A DNA stretch of 64,000 bases from Paludibacteraceae bacterium (GTDB lineage Bacteria; Bacteroidota; Bacteroidia; Bacteroidales; Paludibacteraceae): contig JAFPXH010000009.1 in the NCBI GenBank assembly GCA_017394705.1, forward strand, positions 1 through 64,000. The letters run 5' to 3'. The notes beneath the pieces were generated by a model. It did not search any database, was not told the DNA's origin, and was given only the letters and a program-made list of their open reading frames with translations. Both the position numbers and the translations under genes were made by a program. The stretch's first letter is position 1. Each line of letters opens with the position of its first letter. Shown here piece by piece: positions 25,958 through 36,002 of this stretch.

Positions 25958-28900
25958 ATGAGAAACATTCTTAAGAAAAATTTGCTTTGTATGATAGCTT
26001 GCGTCATGGCAGGTATCGCTTTTGCACAAACAACCACGGGGACGTATACGAAACGAGTAATCTCCTCTGACGGGAAAACCAGCACTTGGACTTTTGATGT
26101 CGTATCCGGTTCTGCCCAAACAGTCCCAGACAACACAGATGATAATGGTATTCTGTACATCAATGGTGGCGGTAGCAACAAGGCTCAGACATCCAAGTAC
26201 TTTTCCTTCAACAAGAGCGAATTCTACATTGAAGTGCCATCTGGCAGTGCTGGAAAGATAAGTATGGCCCAATATTCTTCCGGTTCCGATGGCCGATGGT
26301 TCCAATTATATGTAAACGGAACGGAAGGTCCATCTACCAAACGCCTATGGTCGAAAGCAGGAGATGGCACAGATGGAAAGAAAGGTCCACAATCCTTTGA
26401 TTTTGTATCTAGCGATATTACCAGCAAAGGGGATAAAACCTATTTGTACTTTAAGACAAATGGCACGGAGATGAAAGTTTCTTCTTTCACCATCACATTA
26501 ACTACCGGTTCTTATATCGGCCCGGCACCCAAATCCAAAGACGCCACACTCTCTGACTTGAAAGTGGACGGAGTGACTATTGACGGTTTTGCTGCATCTA
26601 AGACCAGTTATGATTATTCCGTTGCGGCGACGGCTACGACGGCGCCGGTTGTTTCTGCTACGAAGAACGATACCAAAGCCGCTGACCCTGTTATCACACA
26701 GGCTGCGTTACCTACTGCCGGTAATCCGACTCAAGCCACAGTCAAAGTGACCGCAGAAGACGAAGAGACCACAATGACTTATACCATCACCTTCACTCGT
26801 GCCGAACTGTCTCATGACGCGACATTGAAGGAGATTAAAGTGGATGGTGTGCCTGTCAGCGGATTTAGTCCGGCCACAGAGACTTATAATGTATCGGTGC
26901 CTTATAGCCAGACCGCCATGCCTGTGGTGACTGCGACGGCTAATAACGGTGGAACCAAACCGCTTGAGATAACTCAACCGACGGCTGTCCCCGGTTCTGC
27001 GACAATCAAAGTGACGGCAGAAGATGGGACTACCACCAAAACATACACGCTGAATTTCACTCGTGCAGCGGCATCTAATGATGCCACGCTCAAAGAGCTG
27101 ACATATAACGGCAAATCCGTCCCCGGCTTTTCTCCTTCTAATCTCAATTACCAGGTGGAGCTGGCGAATGGTTCTGCCGCACCGACAGTGGCAGCCACAC
27201 CTAATCATCCTTTTGCAAAAGCAGTCATTCAACAGTCGCAAACGGTGGACGGAAAGGCCATAGTGACGGTAACGGCGGAGGATGGTAATACCCAAAAACA
27301 ATACACCATTCAATTCTCAGAAGCGGAAGGTATTCCCGTGCCTCCTACCAGTCTCTTGATTCATATGCCGGGCAAATACGAGGACCCTAAAGGCTACGGG
27401 ACCCCGCTGACCGTTCTGAACAACCAAGAGTACGAGGTGTATTACACAGAGCACACATCAGAAGGCGATTATCCTACATTCTCCACCACCCTCGCTACTG
27501 ATGGAAAAGCAACAGGCATCAGCGGTTCTACATCCAGCAGTGCAAACGTAGGCCGTCCTGGAGACACATGGTTTAAGGGAACGATAGAAAGTACTTCTGA
27601 GTGTAAAAAAGCCTCGTCGAAAGATGAGTTTAAGTTTGAGACTAAGATGATTCGCGAGCATCGGTTGGGTGCTTCGGATACATACCAATTCCACGTGAAA
27701 GGTTATGACCAGTTCTCCCTTTGGGGTATGGATAAAAAAATCGACCCGAAGAATGGTAACCAAGTATTTGTAGTTAAAGTGGACGGAGTAGAACAACCTA
27801 CAGACGCATCGCTATATAATACTGACAGCTACACCATTCGTCGTTATGACATCTCTTCCGGTGAGCACCTTATTGAAATCTCTACAACTTGTACCGGTTC
27901 CAATGTTTGTTACATGGGCGCTGTCTCCCTCCGTGTTGCCAAAGAGCCGCGCGTCATGCATATCAAAGGTAACGACTCTACGCAGACAGTACTGCAAACG
28001 CAATCCATCCGCCCTATCACCTACTACACCAAATATAATTCGTTCGGCGAAACGAAGATCATTTGGGATGGTGCAGAAGCCACAGGCCTTACGTTGAAGC
28101 AAGTAGCACAGACGTCTATAGGCGATACTCTCGCGCTGAGCGGAGAAGCGCGGTGCCCTGTCGGCGTATATACATTCCGCGTCGCCAGTGTCTTCAACGG
28201 CAAAGTAACCCAGAGTCTGCCTGTCAAAATAAAGGTAGAATCGAAGATAGATCCATATGGCATCACAGAGTGTGAGGCTTATCAAGGCGAAGAGATAGAC
28301 CAGTTGAAATTCTCCTATTTCGCTTTGAGTGGAGAAGATGTAACGCTGAGTTGGACCGGTAATAACCCCGGTGGTATAACAGGTAGCGGCAGAGACGGGT
28401 TATACCTGATTAGCGGTGCACCGCAGAACACCGGTACGTTTGATTTTACCGTCAGTGTCAAAGATGGTAATAGTGTGAGCGGGAGAATGATTGTCAAGCC
28501 ATCCGAACCGGCAGACGTGCTTTATTTATACAAGAACAATAATGCCTTCGATGAGGACGGTGTTTACAACTACCTGAAGAGCAAGTTCTCTATCGCTACT
28601 CGTAAGGCGAAAGAGGACGGTTTACGTGCTGCTGACCAGTACGCGAAGTATAAATGGATACTCATCTCCGAAGATGCAGATGCCGATAATGCCGAAGTGC
28701 TGGCTGTCTCAGGTTCCGGCGCTGCTAACCTGCCTGTACTGAGCATGAAGTCCTTCGCATATGGACCGGACCGCTTGGATTGGGGTGAGCCGAACAACGG
28801 TTCGCTGACCGAAAACGCACGCTCCATCACCGTAGAGCGCGAAGACCACCCTATCTTCAAAGCATTGAATAAGAAACATGGCGATAAGATACAGATCCTC

Positions 28901-29626
28901 TCTTCTATTGACAAGAAAGGTCTGATGCCTGCTAATGTCAAACTGCAAGGTTCGCTGTGTCTCGCCACCGCCCTCACCCGCGACATTAACAACTACAACG
29001 GAGACGGGGAGTGGCAGACATTCTTGCACGAGGTTCCGGCGGATATACGAGGTGGAAAGAAATACATCTGTCTGCCTATCGCGCGTAGTAGTAGCGATAA
29101 ACTAACTGCCGACGGACAAAAACTCATTGACGCCATCGTTAAGTATCTGACGAGTAGCGAACCCTCCGTTGAGATCCCGACGACGCAGATCACACGGTTC
29201 GTCGTGGATGGTGTCATAGGTGAAATCAACCAGGCGCAACAGACTATTTATATCGATTTGGACCTCTCGCAGCATAAAGACTTGGACCTCACAGCGGTGA
29301 AGCCTGTTGTGGCGGTGGCCGATCCTACGTATACACATGTCATCCCGTCGGCCAATGAAGCCGTAGATTTCTCCGCGAGTATGCTCGCCCCGGTTGAATA
29401 CGTAGTGACCGATTATATCAATCGCACGGTATATAAAGTCACCCTACACACCTACACTTCCGAGGGTATCGAGGATGTGTATGTGGTTGGCGAATGGGTG
29501 AATATATTCGATATCTACGGACGTAAGATAGCCACGACCAACGAGAATATCTACACGATGGATCTCCCGCGTGGCGTTTATCTGATTGTCAACGAGAACG
29601 GCAAGACTGCTAAGATATTCAAGTAA
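25958..29626 (+). CDS. Large exported protein with cadherin-like repeats and a T9SS sorting tail
   Basis: 1222 residues. A signal peptide (about 1-23, IAFA-QTT) and an N-terminal beta domain come first. Three cadherin-like beta-sandwich repeats begin near residues 194, 285 and 373, each with a DATLxxLxVxG start and a TVTAEDG...TYTIxFTRA end. A region of unknown fold is followed near 850-1090 by an alpha/beta segment resembling a glutamine-amidotransferase-like domain. The C-terminus ([12 protein letters not shown]... [14 protein letters not shown]) is a type A T9SS sorting domain, so the protein should cross the outer membrane and be surface-anchored or released. The stop overlaps the queF start by one base. 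Confidence 0.9.
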   Translation: MRNILKKNLLCMIACVMAGIAFAQTTTGTYTKRVISSDGKTSTWTFDVVSGSAQTVPDNTDDNGILYINGGGSNKAQTSKYFSFNKSEFYIEVPSGSAGKISMAQYSSGSDGRWFQLYVNGTEGPSTKRLWSKAGDGTDGKKGPQSFDFVSSDITSKGDKTYLYFKTNGTEMKVSSFTITLTTGSYIGPAPKSKDATLSDLKVDGVTIDGFAASKTSYDYSVAATATTAPVVSATKNDTKAADPVITQAALPTAGNPTQATVKVTAEDEETTMTYTITFTRAELSHDATLKEIKVDGVPVSGFSPATETYNVSVPYSQTAMPVVTATANNGGTKPLEITQPTAVPGSATIKVTAEDGTTTKTYTLNFTRAAASNDATLKELTYNGKSVPGFSPSNLNYQVELANGSAAPTVAATPNHPFAKAVIQQSQTVDGKAIVTVTAEDGNTQKQYTIQFSEAEGIPVPPTSLLIHMPGKYEDPKGYGTPLTVLNNQEYEVYYTEHTSEGDYPTFSTTLATDGKATGISGSTSSSANVGRPGDTWFKGTIESTSECKKASSKDEFKFETKMIREHRLGASDTYQFHVKGYDQFSLWGMDKKIDPKNGNQVFVVKVDGVEQPTDASLYNTDSYTIRRYDISSGEHLIEISTTCTGSNVCYMGAVSLRVAKEPRVMHIKGNDSTQTVLQTQSIRPITYYTKYNSFGETKIIWDGAEATGLTLKQVAQTSIGDTLALSGEARCPVGVYTFRVASVFNGKVTQSLPVKIKVESKIDPYGITECEAYQGEEIDQLKFSYFALSGEDVTLSWTGNNPGGITGSGRDGLYLISGAPQNTGTFDFTVSVKDGNSVSGRMIVKPSEPADVLYLYKNNNAFDEDGVYNYLKSKFSIATRKAKEDGLRAADQYAKYKWILISEDADADNAEVLAVSGSGAANLPVLSMKSFAYGPDRLDWGEPNNGSLTENARSITVEREDHPIFKALNKKHGDKIQILSSIDKKGLMPANVKLQGSLCLATALTRDINNYNGDGEWQTFLHEVPADIRGGKKYICLPIARSSSDKLTADGQKLIDAIVKYLTSSEPSVEIPTTQITRFVVDGVIGEINQAQQTIYIDLDLSQHKDLDLTAVKPVVAVADPTYTHVIPSANEAVDFSASMLAPVEYVVTDYINRTVYKVTLHTYTSEGIEDVYVVGEWVNIFDIYGRKIATTNENIYTMDLPRGVYLIVNENGKTAKIFK

Positions 29627-30102
29627 TGCGTACAGAAGAGGAATTGAAAGGCGTTACCTTGTTAGGTAACCAGCATACGCAGTATAGCGATGATTACAAT
29701 CCCGGCGTGCTGGAGACGTTTGAGAACAAGCACCCCGAGAATGAGTATCTCGTGACCTTCAACTGTCCGGAGTTCACTACCCTTTGTCCTAAGACAGGGC
29801 AACCGGATTTCGGACATCTGTACATCAGTTATATCCCCCGCGAACGGATGGTGGAGAGCAAGAGTCTCAAGCTCTATCTCTTCTCCTTCCGCAACCACGG
29901 AGATTTTCACGAGGACTGTGTGAATATCATCATGAAGGATTTGGTAGCGCTGATGGACCCGAAATATCTGGAGGTGACGGGCTATTTCATGCCCCGCGGC
30001 GGTATCAGTATCTATCCGTTTGCCAACTACGCTGATGCGAAGCATCAGCAACTAAAAGAGCAACGTCTCCGCGAACAGTTCGCACTAAACACGAAACGCT
30101 AA
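29626..30102 (+). CDS. queF: NADPH-dependent preQ0 reductase QueF
   Basis: Reduces 7-cyano-7-deazaguanine to preQ1 in queuosine synthesis. The 158-residue, single-domain (type I) form has the nucleophile cysteine in [19 protein letters not shown] (NADPH and substrate motif) and [22 protein letters not shown]. The start codon overlaps the preceding T9SS gene stop (TAATG). A CTAAAC heptamer array (30092-30131) follows before queC. Confidence 0.96.
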   Translation: MRTEEELKGVTLLGNQHTQYSDDYNPGVLETFENKHPENEYLVTFNCPEFTTLCPKTGQPDFGHLYISYIPRERMVESKSLKLYLFSFRNHGDFHEDCVNIIMKDLVALMDPKYLEVTGYFMPRGGISIYPFANYADAKHQQLKEQRLREQFALNTKR

Positions 30103-30131
30103 ACGCTAAACACTAAAAACGCTAAACACTA
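30092..30131. repeat. Heptamer tandem repeat (GCTAAAC/ACTAAAA)
   Basis: Five 7-base units between queF and queC, starting in the last codons of queF. A related array (GCTAACA/ACTAATA, 30781-30814) separates queC and queD. Confidence 0.85.
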
Positions 30132-30785
30132 ATGAAGGACTCATTAATCGTTCTCAGCGGAGGGTTGGACTCGACGACGATGCTCTACGAGTATCGCGAC
30201 CGAATCGGTATGGCGGTGTCGTTTCATTACGGCAGTAATCATAACGACCGGGAACTGGAGTTCGCCAAATTGCATTGCGAGCGGCTGGACATACCGCATA
30301 TGATTATTCGCCTGCCATTCATCAAACAGTTCTTCAAATCCTCGCTACTCGAAGGCGCAGAAGCTATTCCTGAAGGCAATTATGACGAAGAGAACATGAA
30401 ATCGACCGTTGTGCCGTTCCGTAACGGTATCATGCTCTCCATCGCGGCCGGTATTGCGGAGAATAATCACTTCCAGTATATCATGCTGGCGAACCATGCG
30501 GGCGACCATACTATCTACCCGGACTGCCGTCCGGAATTCGTCCATGCGATGAACGAGGCGGTCCAGGCCGGCACATGGAACGGCGTGCAACTACTCACGC
30601 CTTATACGCATATCACCAAGGCAGACATCGCCCGAAGAGGCAAAGCGATGGGTTTGGACTATGCCAAGACCTGGAGTTGCTACAAGGGTGGCGAACACCA
30701 CTGCGGTGTTTGCGGTACTTGCCGCGAACGAAAAGAAGCCCTCGCGCTCGCCGGCATTGAAGATCACACCATTTACGATAGCTAA
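30132..30785 (+). CDS. queC: 7-cyano-7-deazaguanine synthase QueC
   Basis: ATP-dependent conversion of 7-carboxy-7-deazaguanine to preQ0. 217 residues with the PP-loop LSGGLDSTT (8-16) and the zinc-binding C-terminal cysteines CGVCGTC. It is in line with queF and queD, with heptamer repeats as the spacers. Confidence 0.97.
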   Translation: MKDSLIVLSGGLDSTTMLYEYRDRIGMAVSFHYGSNHNDRELEFAKLHCERLDIPHMIIRLPFIKQFFKSSLLEGAEAIPEGNYDEENMKSTVVPFRNGIMLSIAAGIAENNHFQYIMLANHAGDHTIYPDCRPEFVHAMNEAVQAGTWNGVQLLTPYTHITKADIARRGKAMGLDYAKTWSCYKGGEHHCGVCGTCRERKEALALAGIEDHTIYDS

Positions 30786-30814
30786 CAACTAATAGCTAAC
30801 AACTAACAGCTAAC
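30781..30814. repeat. Heptamer tandem repeat (GCTAACA/ACTAATA)
   Basis: Five near-perfect 7-base units make up the whole queC-queD spacer, including the last queC bases. Confidence 0.9.
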
Positions 30815-31147
30815 ATGTACTACGTAGAGAAAAGAATAGAGATATCTGCAGCGCATAACCTAATGCTTTCTTATGAAAGCAAATGTGAGAACCTGCACGG
30901 CCATAATTGGATTATTGTGGTCTATTGCCGCGCCAAAGAGCTGAACCGAGATGGTATGGTGACGGACTTCACGCACATCAAAAAAGTGGTGAAGGACACG
31001 TTTGACCATAAGTATATCAATGAAGTGCTGGACGTCAATCCGTCGGCGGAGAATATCGCCAAATGGATTTGTGACCACGTAGAGAATTGCTATAAAGTGT
31101 CGGTTCAGGAATCCGAAGGCAACGTCGCTATCTACGAGAGGGATTAG
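30815..31147 (+). CDS. queD: 6-carboxy-5,6,7,8-tetrahydropterin synthase QueD
   Basis: Second step of queuosine-base synthesis from dihydroneopterin triphosphate. 110 residues. Zinc ligands are the histidine in SAAHNL and the pair in LHGHNW; the catalytic cysteine is in SKCENLHGH. It overlaps convergent queE by four bases at the 3' end. Confidence 0.95.
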   Translation: MYYVEKRIEISAAHNLMLSYESKCENLHGHNWIIVVYCRAKELNRDGMVTDFTHIKKVVKDTFDHKYINEVLDVNPSAENIAKWICDHVENCYKVSVQESEGNVAIYERD

Positions 31148-31782
31148 CGGAGTCCCACAATCTTGTGTAACTGCACACTCAAGCGCCAGAACGGGTGTGC
31201 GAGGATATAACGAACGGTCTCATCCAAGTTATCATTACTGTCGTTTTCCCATTCGTCTATTCCGCTTGTCATCAACCATTCGCCGGTATATCGCAAAGGC
31301 TGTAACATCCAATGTTCAGCCTTTAATTGTGTCCGCCAGATCTCCGGGTCATACGTTCCGGTAAACACTACCTTCACCTCATTCACACGCTTCAATGCTA
31401 ATGGCTGATGGCCTATGGCTGATGGCTCTTTCGGCGAACAAGTGATCCAGTCTATGCCCTCCGGGAGAGGAAAGGTGCCGTTGGTCTCGATGCAGATATA
31501 AAAGCCGGCGTCATGTAGCGCGTCAATAAGCGTTTTATCGACCTGCAGCGCCGGTTCGCCGCCTGTGAGCACACACATCTTCCGCCGCTCGTTGGGTACG
31601 TCGTATAAGTCCTTCGCCTCTTCAACGATTTGCTCGGCACTCATACTATGGTGCGCCGTAAAATCGGTGTCGCACCAAGGGCAATGCAGGTTACATCCGC
31701 TAAAACGCACAAAGACGGCGGGGATGCCGCTATGCGCACCCTCGCCCTGTAATGTAAAGAATATTTCGTTGACGCTGTACAC
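31144..31782 (-). CDS. queE: 7-carboxy-7-deazaguanine synthase QueE
   Basis: A radical-SAM enzyme making 7-carboxy-7-deazaguanine from QueD product. 212 residues. The iron-sulfur motif is CNLHCPWC with the preceding FSG, and GGEPALQ is a SAM-binding motif. An in-frame heptamer repeat (31398-31430) adds SAIGHQPLALKR-like residues in a loop after CSPKEP. It is on the opposite strand to queFCD but closes the same pathway. Confidence 0.95.
   Translation of the reverse strand: MYSVNEIFFTLQGEGAHSGIPAVFVRFSGCNLHCPWCDTDFTAHHSMSAEQIVEEAKDLYDVPNERRKMCVLTGGEPALQVDKTLIDALHDAGFYICIETNGTFPLPEGIDWITCSPKEPSAIGHQPLALKRVNEVKVVFTGTYDPEIWRTQLKAEHWMLQPLRYTGEWLMTSGIDEWENDSNDNLDETVRYILAHPFWRLSVQLHKIVGLR
31398..31430. 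repeat. In-frame heptamer repeat (GGCTGAT/GGCCTAT) in queE
   Basis: Four 7-base units translated on the minus strand as SAIGHQPLA. Confidence 0.8.
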
Positions 31783-31813
31783 TAATCACTAACTCACTAA
31801 TTCACTCATTCCT
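31783..31813. repeat. 7-8 base tandem repeat (ACTAATC/ACTCATTC)
   Basis: Four degenerate units fill the spacer between the queE start and the nadC stop, member of the CTAAC-like family. Confidence 0.75.
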
Positions 31814-32707
31814 CTACCCCTTCACCGCCTTAAAAGACATGTCGAGACTCTTGTAGGAATGCGTGAGGGCACCTACGGAGACGAAATCCACGCCCTGCAG
31901 CGCATAGTCACGGATGGTATCGATAGTGATGCCGCCGGAGGACTCAATCTCCATATGTCTGCCGGCTTGGCGTTCCCATGCACGGATGAGGTCCACCGCC
32001 TCTTTGGTCTTCGCGGGAGTGAAGTTATCGAGCATGATGCGGTCGGGGATGTTCGTAGCGAGCGCTTCGTTGATTTCATCGAAATTACGCACCTCTATTT
32101 CTATTTTCATAGAAAGGAACCGCTCCGACTGCCCCTCTGCGGCTTTCCTTTTTAGATAATCGCGTGCGCGGGTGAGCGCGTTAGTGATGCCGCCCGCAAA
32201 ATCCACATGGTTATCCTTGAGCAGAATCATATCGAAGAGGCCGATACGATGGTTCATTCCTCCGCCTAAAGCCACCGCTTCTTTCTCCAGATAACGCAGT
32301 CCGGGCGTTGTCTTACGGGTATCCAGCACATGGCATCCGGTGTCGGCAATGAGTGACTGATAGCGATGTGCGGTAGTGGCTACACCGGACATACGCTGCA
32401 TGATATTGAGCATCGTGCGCTCTATCTGCAGCAGACTCAGTTCTTTGCCATACACCTTAAAGGCAATATCGCCCGGCTTAACGTGCGCACCGTCTTCGAG
32501 GAACTGCTCAACGCGGCAATCGGGGTCGAAATAGCGGATGATCTCTTTCGCCACCTCCACGCCGGCAAGCACACCGGTATCTTTGATGATTAACTGCTGG
32601 CACCCCATTTGTGTGGGAGGGATACAACTCAGAGAAGTATGGTCGCCGTCGCGAATATCCTCCTCAAACCAGATAGCAATAAGCTTACGAAGTTCTTGTT
32701 TGTCCAT
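31814..32707 (-). CDS. nadC: Nicotinate-nucleotide pyrophosphorylase (quinolinate phosphoribosyltransferase)
   Basis: Converts quinolinate and PRPP to nicotinate mononucleotide in NAD synthesis. The 297-residue length is normal. Motifs: RTMLNIMQRMSGVAT, LDTRKTTPGLR, GGGMNHRIGLFDMILLKDNH, IEVRN and ESSGGIT, all expected for NadC. It is not next to nadA or nadB here. Own promoter at 32728-32758. Confidence 0.97.
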   Translation of the reverse strand: MDKQELRKLIAIWFEEDIRDGDHTSLSCIPPTQMGCQQLIIKDTGVLAGVEVAKEIIRYFDPDCRVEQFLEDGAHVKPGDIAFKVYGKELSLLQIERTMLNIMQRMSGVATTAHRYQSLIADTGCHVLDTRKTTPGLRYLEKEAVALGGGMNHRIGLFDMILLKDNHVDFAGGITNALTRARDYLKRKAAEGQSERFLSMKIEIEVRNFDEINEALATNIPDRIMLDNFTPAKTKEAVDLIRAWERQAGRHMEIESSGGITIDTIRDYALQGVDFVSVGALTHSYKSLDMSFKAVKG

Positions 32708-32727
32708 AGTGAATCAATTTTGCGCTG

Positions 32728-32758
32728 CAAAATTACTACAAAAATTGCATATATGCAA
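32728..32758 (-). promoter_or_regulatory. nadC promoter with perfect TTGCATATATGCAA palindrome
   Basis: The minus strand reads TTGC (32755-32758), a 19-base spacer and TAATTTTG (32728-32735). The 14-base palindrome at 32745-32758 is perfect. Confidence 0.9.
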
Positions 32759-32764
32759 GAAAAA

Positions 32765-32797
32765 GCAAAAAAAAGCACCCCAAAGGGTGCCTTTTTA
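32765..32797. terminator. Bidirectional terminator directly upstream of the nadC promoter
   Basis: A-run, GCACCC/GGGTGC stem with a four-base loop, T-run. No gene ends here in either direction, so it probably insulates the nadC promoter or ends an unannotated short transcript. Confidence 0.7.
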
Positions 32798-33009
32798 GTG
32801 CTAATTGCTTCCGCTCCGCGGATTGCTTCGACTTCGTCGATCGTTTTGCGCGGCGGGCGAGGGAAAATTTGTAGTACCTTCGACCTAAGGTCAAGTTCTA
32901 AGTACTAATTGTTGCAAGCCGAGCTTGCGGCTACCTGCGGTGCAAACGACAATCTTTTAACCGATAAAACTCCTTTGTGCAAGCACAGACGATTTTTTCG
33001 ATTAAAATC
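32798..33009. other. Non-coding spacer with several mini-hairpins
   Basis: No ORF. It contains perfect short palindromes with small loops: TCCGCtccGCGGA (32810-32822), TCGActtcgTCGA (about 32828-32840), GACCTaAGGTC (32882-32892) and GCAAGCcgaGCTTGC (32914-32928). A TAGTACCTTCG sequence at about 32871-32881 resembles a decayed promoter. Confidence 0.55.
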
Positions 33010-33040
33010 TTGCACAATTCAAAAAAAAGTATTACTTTTG
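33010..33040 (+). promoter_or_regulatory. Promoter of the 33045 outer-membrane protein gene
   Basis: TTGC (33010-33013), 19-base spacer, TACTTTTG (33033-33040). The -7 box is only about five bases before the ATG, so the transcript should be nearly leaderless. Confidence 0.75.
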
Positions 33041-33044
33041 CAGC

Positions 33045-33701
33045 GTGAAAAATAAGATATACATATTTTTCCTGTTATGCATGGTGCCGATGTTGGCATT
33101 GTCGGAGACGAAATGGGACTATACGCATAGCCGTAACGAGTTGCGTATCGGTTGGGGCGACCAGCTATTCGAGAGCCTGATCTGGCACAACCCGACATAC
33201 ATCACCCGCACCATGCCTGATTCATATCAGCAGACCTATCACGAGAATTATCATCACGACCAGCACCTATGGATAGAGTACCAATGGCGATTTAACCACT
33301 GGTTATCGTTAGGCGGCATGGTGGATCTGAGTGAAGTACATTGGGACGACGTGACTCGAAACGGTGCGGGCGTAGAGATAGCGCGCTCCAAAGGGCATTA
33401 TTTCTGCAACGCCGTTATCATGCCTACCATCCGCTTCACCTATTTTCACCACCCGAACGTGAACCTCTACTCGGGTCTCGGCATCGGATTGGATATCAAC
33501 GGCGGTACGGAGACCAACTCACTCGGTAAGACCACTGACTTCGGTGCGGCCATCAATTTTACCGTTTTCGGAGTGAGCGCTAACTACGACCGATGGTTCT
33601 GGACCGTGGATTTTGGCGGCCTATACGCGCTGAGAGATGCGAACACCATTTTTATGGCCAGTTCGAGGATAATAAACGTTGGTTTGGGAGTGAGATTTTA
33701 A
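33045..33701 (+). CDS. Outer-membrane beta-barrel protein of unknown function
   Basis: 218 residues with a signal peptide (MKNKIYIFFLLCMVPMLALS-ET). The rest alternates hydrophobic and polar residues, rich in W/Y/F, and ends in VGLGVRF, a typical outer-membrane C-terminal signal. First gene of a plus-strand cluster with two lipoproteins and rlmH. Confidence 0.75.
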   Translation: MKNKIYIFFLLCMVPMLALSETKWDYTHSRNELRIGWGDQLFESLIWHNPTYITRTMPDSYQQTYHENYHHDQHLWIEYQWRFNHWLSLGGMVDLSEVHWDDVTRNGAGVEIARSKGHYFCNAVIMPTIRFTYFHHPNVNLYSGLGIGLDINGGTETNSLGKTTDFGAAINFTVFGVSANYDRWFWTVDFGGLYALRDANTIFMASSRIINVGLGVRF

Positions 33702-33703
33702 TT

Positions 33704-33741
33704 TGTGATTGCCCATTTGAGATTTGTGATTTGAGATTTAG
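33704..33741. repeat. Heptamer repeat (GATTTGT/GATTTGA) at the lipoprotein gene start
   Basis: About five 7-base units span the spacer after the 33045 gene and run into the start region of the next gene. The TTG I propose as its start codon (33731) lies inside the repeat. Confidence 0.8.
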
Positions 33742-35077
33742 AAGTTACATAGTATTCGTGATGGTGGCGGTGCTGGCGGGATGTCAGTTCCGCGAAGACA
33801 CGTATGTTGATTTCACCGACATAGACGGTGCAAGTCAACTGGCTTTCCGCGTCATCGGTCAGCATGAGACGGACTTGAGCGTTAGTATACCCGAGAACTG
33901 CTACCTGCCCGATGGGACGCGGTTGAGTGAATATTCAGAAGCCAGCGAGGCCGTCCCTGCGTCAGAGAGCAGCAATCAGTCCGGTTTCCGCCGTACCAGT
34001 TCGGTCACCGGAGCAGGAATACTGCAAGAACTGCTCAAATACGGCAACCAGAAGAAAGTGATAGAGATAGTAGGGACCTACCCCAGCCATGATGCCGACG
34101 GCAATGAGATCACTCTGTCGGGCAAGGTAATGCTGCCGCGCGACGGCAACCCCAAACGGATGATTCTGGTCAGCCATTATACCGTATGCTCGAATGCGGA
34201 AGCACCCAGCAACTGCTTCTCCATAGAAGGCCTTCTGGTCAAATCGGGCTACGGGCTTATCATTCCCGATTATATTGGCTATGGCGTTACGGCAAAAGAG
34301 GTACACCCTTATCTGGTGATGGATCTCACCGCGCGCAATGTCCTTGATATGTACCTGGCTGTACGTCCATGGCTGGAAGCAATCGACCGTGTCCCGGACG
34401 ACCCAGAGCTGGACCTCATGGGCTATAGCCAAGGAGGCGCAACAACAATGGCTGTGCAACACCTCATCGAGACCGAATACGACGATGCGGACGACATCAA
34501 CCACGTCAGTCTCCACCGCGTTTTTGCCGGCGGCGGTCCGTATGACGTGAAAGCGACGTACGAGCGCTTTGTGACGACCGACACCGCCAGTTATCCGGTA
34601 GCCGTACCATTAGTGCTGCAAGGCATGATCAAAGGCAACAAACTGAACATGCAGCTGGAGGACATGATGCAGCCGTGGCTATGCGAACATCTGGACGATT
34701 GGATCAACAGCAAGCGTTTCTCCTCCGCCCAGATCAACAAACTGATCGGCACCAAGGTAACCCACAACTTACTAACGGAAGAAGCCATGGAGCAGAAGTC
34801 CGACAAGGTAGCCGAGCTCTACAAAGCCATGACGGTCAATTCCATTCTCTCTCTCTATTGGGAGCCGGAGGCATCCGTCTATATCATGCATTCGATGGAC
34901 GACGAGACCGTACCGTTCACCAATGCCTCCAATGCCAAATCCAAATGGCAAGACGCCAATATCACCTATAATTTCGGCCATTACGGCGGCCATGTGATGA
35001 CCTGCTTGCGGTTCATCTACGCGGTGCAAACACTTTTGCAACAAGAGGAAGACGAAAGGAAACAGTATGAACAATAA
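33731..35077 (+). CDS. Lipoprotein alpha/beta hydrolase (secretory-lipase-like)
   Basis: I propose a TTG start at 33731, giving (M)RFRSYIVFVMVAVLAGCQ, a proper lipoprotein signal with lipid-modified Cys near 18. The ATG at 33761 would leave a signal with no positive charge. The nucleophile elbow GYSQGG, the acid in SMDDETVPF and the histidine in YGGHVM form a catalytic triad like that of secretory lipases/alpha-beta hydrolases. Mature protein about 430 residues, anchored in the envelope. It overlaps the next lipoprotein gene by 11 bases. Substrate unknown. Confidence 0.8.
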   Translation: MRFRSYIVFVMVAVLAGCQFREDTYVDFTDIDGASQLAFRVIGQHETDLSVSIPENCYLPDGTRLSEYSEASEAVPASESSNQSGFRRTSSVTGAGILQELLKYGNQKKVIEIVGTYPSHDADGNEITLSGKVMLPRDGNPKRMILVSHYTVCSNAEAPSNCFSIEGLLVKSGYGLIIPDYIGYGVTAKEVHPYLVMDLTARNVLDMYLAVRPWLEAIDRVPDDPELDLMGYSQGGATTMAVQHLIETEYDDADDINHVSLHRVFAGGGPYDVKATYERFVTTDTASYPVAVPLVLQGMIKGNKLNMQLEDMMQPWLCEHLDDWINSKRFSSAQINKLIGTKVTHNLLTEEAMEQKSDKVAELYKAMTVNSILSLYWEPEASVYIMHSMDDETVPFTNASNAKSKWQDANITYNFGHYGGHVMTCLRFIYAVQTLLQQEEDERKQYEQ

Positions 35078-36002
35078 GCCCTATAGCCTAAGCAGTCTGA
35101 CAGCGATAGCGGTCTGTCTTCTGTCCGTAGTAGCGGTATTCTTCTCCTGCAGCCCCGAAGCTCCATGGGAGACGAAAGGCGTGGAGGTGAGCATGACGCA
35201 AAAGACCGTTTCCGCCGGATTCGTAGAGTATGACTTCTCGACCAACAAGGACGCTTATTACCTCATCGCTATCTGCGAGCCGTGGGAGGACTACAACCCC
35301 GTAGCCAACTCCAAACAATTCATGCAGTTGGCGCTCGATTCCGCCTATGCCATGTATCTGGTTTGGCGCAACGACCTGCTTCGTAACAAGGAGTTCAATG
35401 TAGCGCCTTTCGCTTCCCACTCGCTCCAATACGGTAAAATAACCCATTTTTTCACAGGTCTCCTACCCGACCATGACTATTGGGTTTATGCCTTTCCTGT
35501 CAATCCAGAAACGATGAAGCCAGTCGGGAAACTGGAACTGGAGCACTTACATACCTCTGAAACCAGTACGGTAGAGATCCGCTTCGATTACCGCGTCAAA
35601 GGCATATGGGACTATATCTATCCTACCGACACGTTCGGCAATATCAACTCCCGCTTTCCTTACATCGCTCTCACCGAGGACAGCATTACTATAGAGCAGG
35701 ATGCTGTTGCGAAAGGCAACCCCTATCTCTATTTCATGTACTGGGAAACCCAGATGTTTCTTCATCCGGATCTGGCCTTGGTCTATTATGGTGTGAAAGC
35801 GATAGAGAACGACGGAGACCTATCGAATCTTGAGTTTGAAGAGGGACACACCTATTACACCAGTATCACCGGCTATGACGGACTCTTCAAGCGAATGACG
35901 ATCTATAAGTTCACGTGGACTCCAAACAGCGAATTCTATTTTCACGACACGGACTCCACGAATCTGGCTATTCTCTACGAAGACAAATTGGGCGAAGAAT
36001 GA
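35067..36002 (+). CDS. Lipoprotein of unknown function
   Basis: 311 residues; signal with lipobox VAVFFSC (Cys near 28). The mature region has fibronectin-type-III-like strand patterns (VEVSMTQKTVSAGFVEYDFSTNKDAYYLIAI, LLPDHDYWVYAFPVNPET) and several Y/W-rich segments, so it may be a surface binding protein. Overlaps the hydrolase gene upstream and rlmH downstream (ATGA), so the three are coupled. Confidence 0.75.
   Translation: MNNKPYSLSSLTAIAVCLLSVVAVFFSCSPEAPWETKGVEVSMTQKTVSAGFVEYDFSTNKDAYYLIAICEPWEDYNPVANSKQFMQLALDSAYAMYLVWRNDLLRNKEFNVAPFASHSLQYGKITHFFTGLLPDHDYWVYAFPVNPETMKPVGKLELEHLHTSETSTVEIRFDYRVKGIWDYIYPTDTFGNINSRFPYIALTEDSITIEQDAVAKGNPYLYFMYWETQMFLHPDLALVYYGVKAIENDGDLSNLEFEEGHTYYTSITGYDGLFKRMTIYKFTWTPNSEFYFHDTDSTNLAILYEDKLGEE

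Noticed and set aside
25958-29626. T9SS cargo protein as a phage or conjugative surface protein
   Set aside because: Signal peptide, cadherin-like repeats and T9SS tail are normal for Bacteroidota surface proteins; no mobile genes are near.
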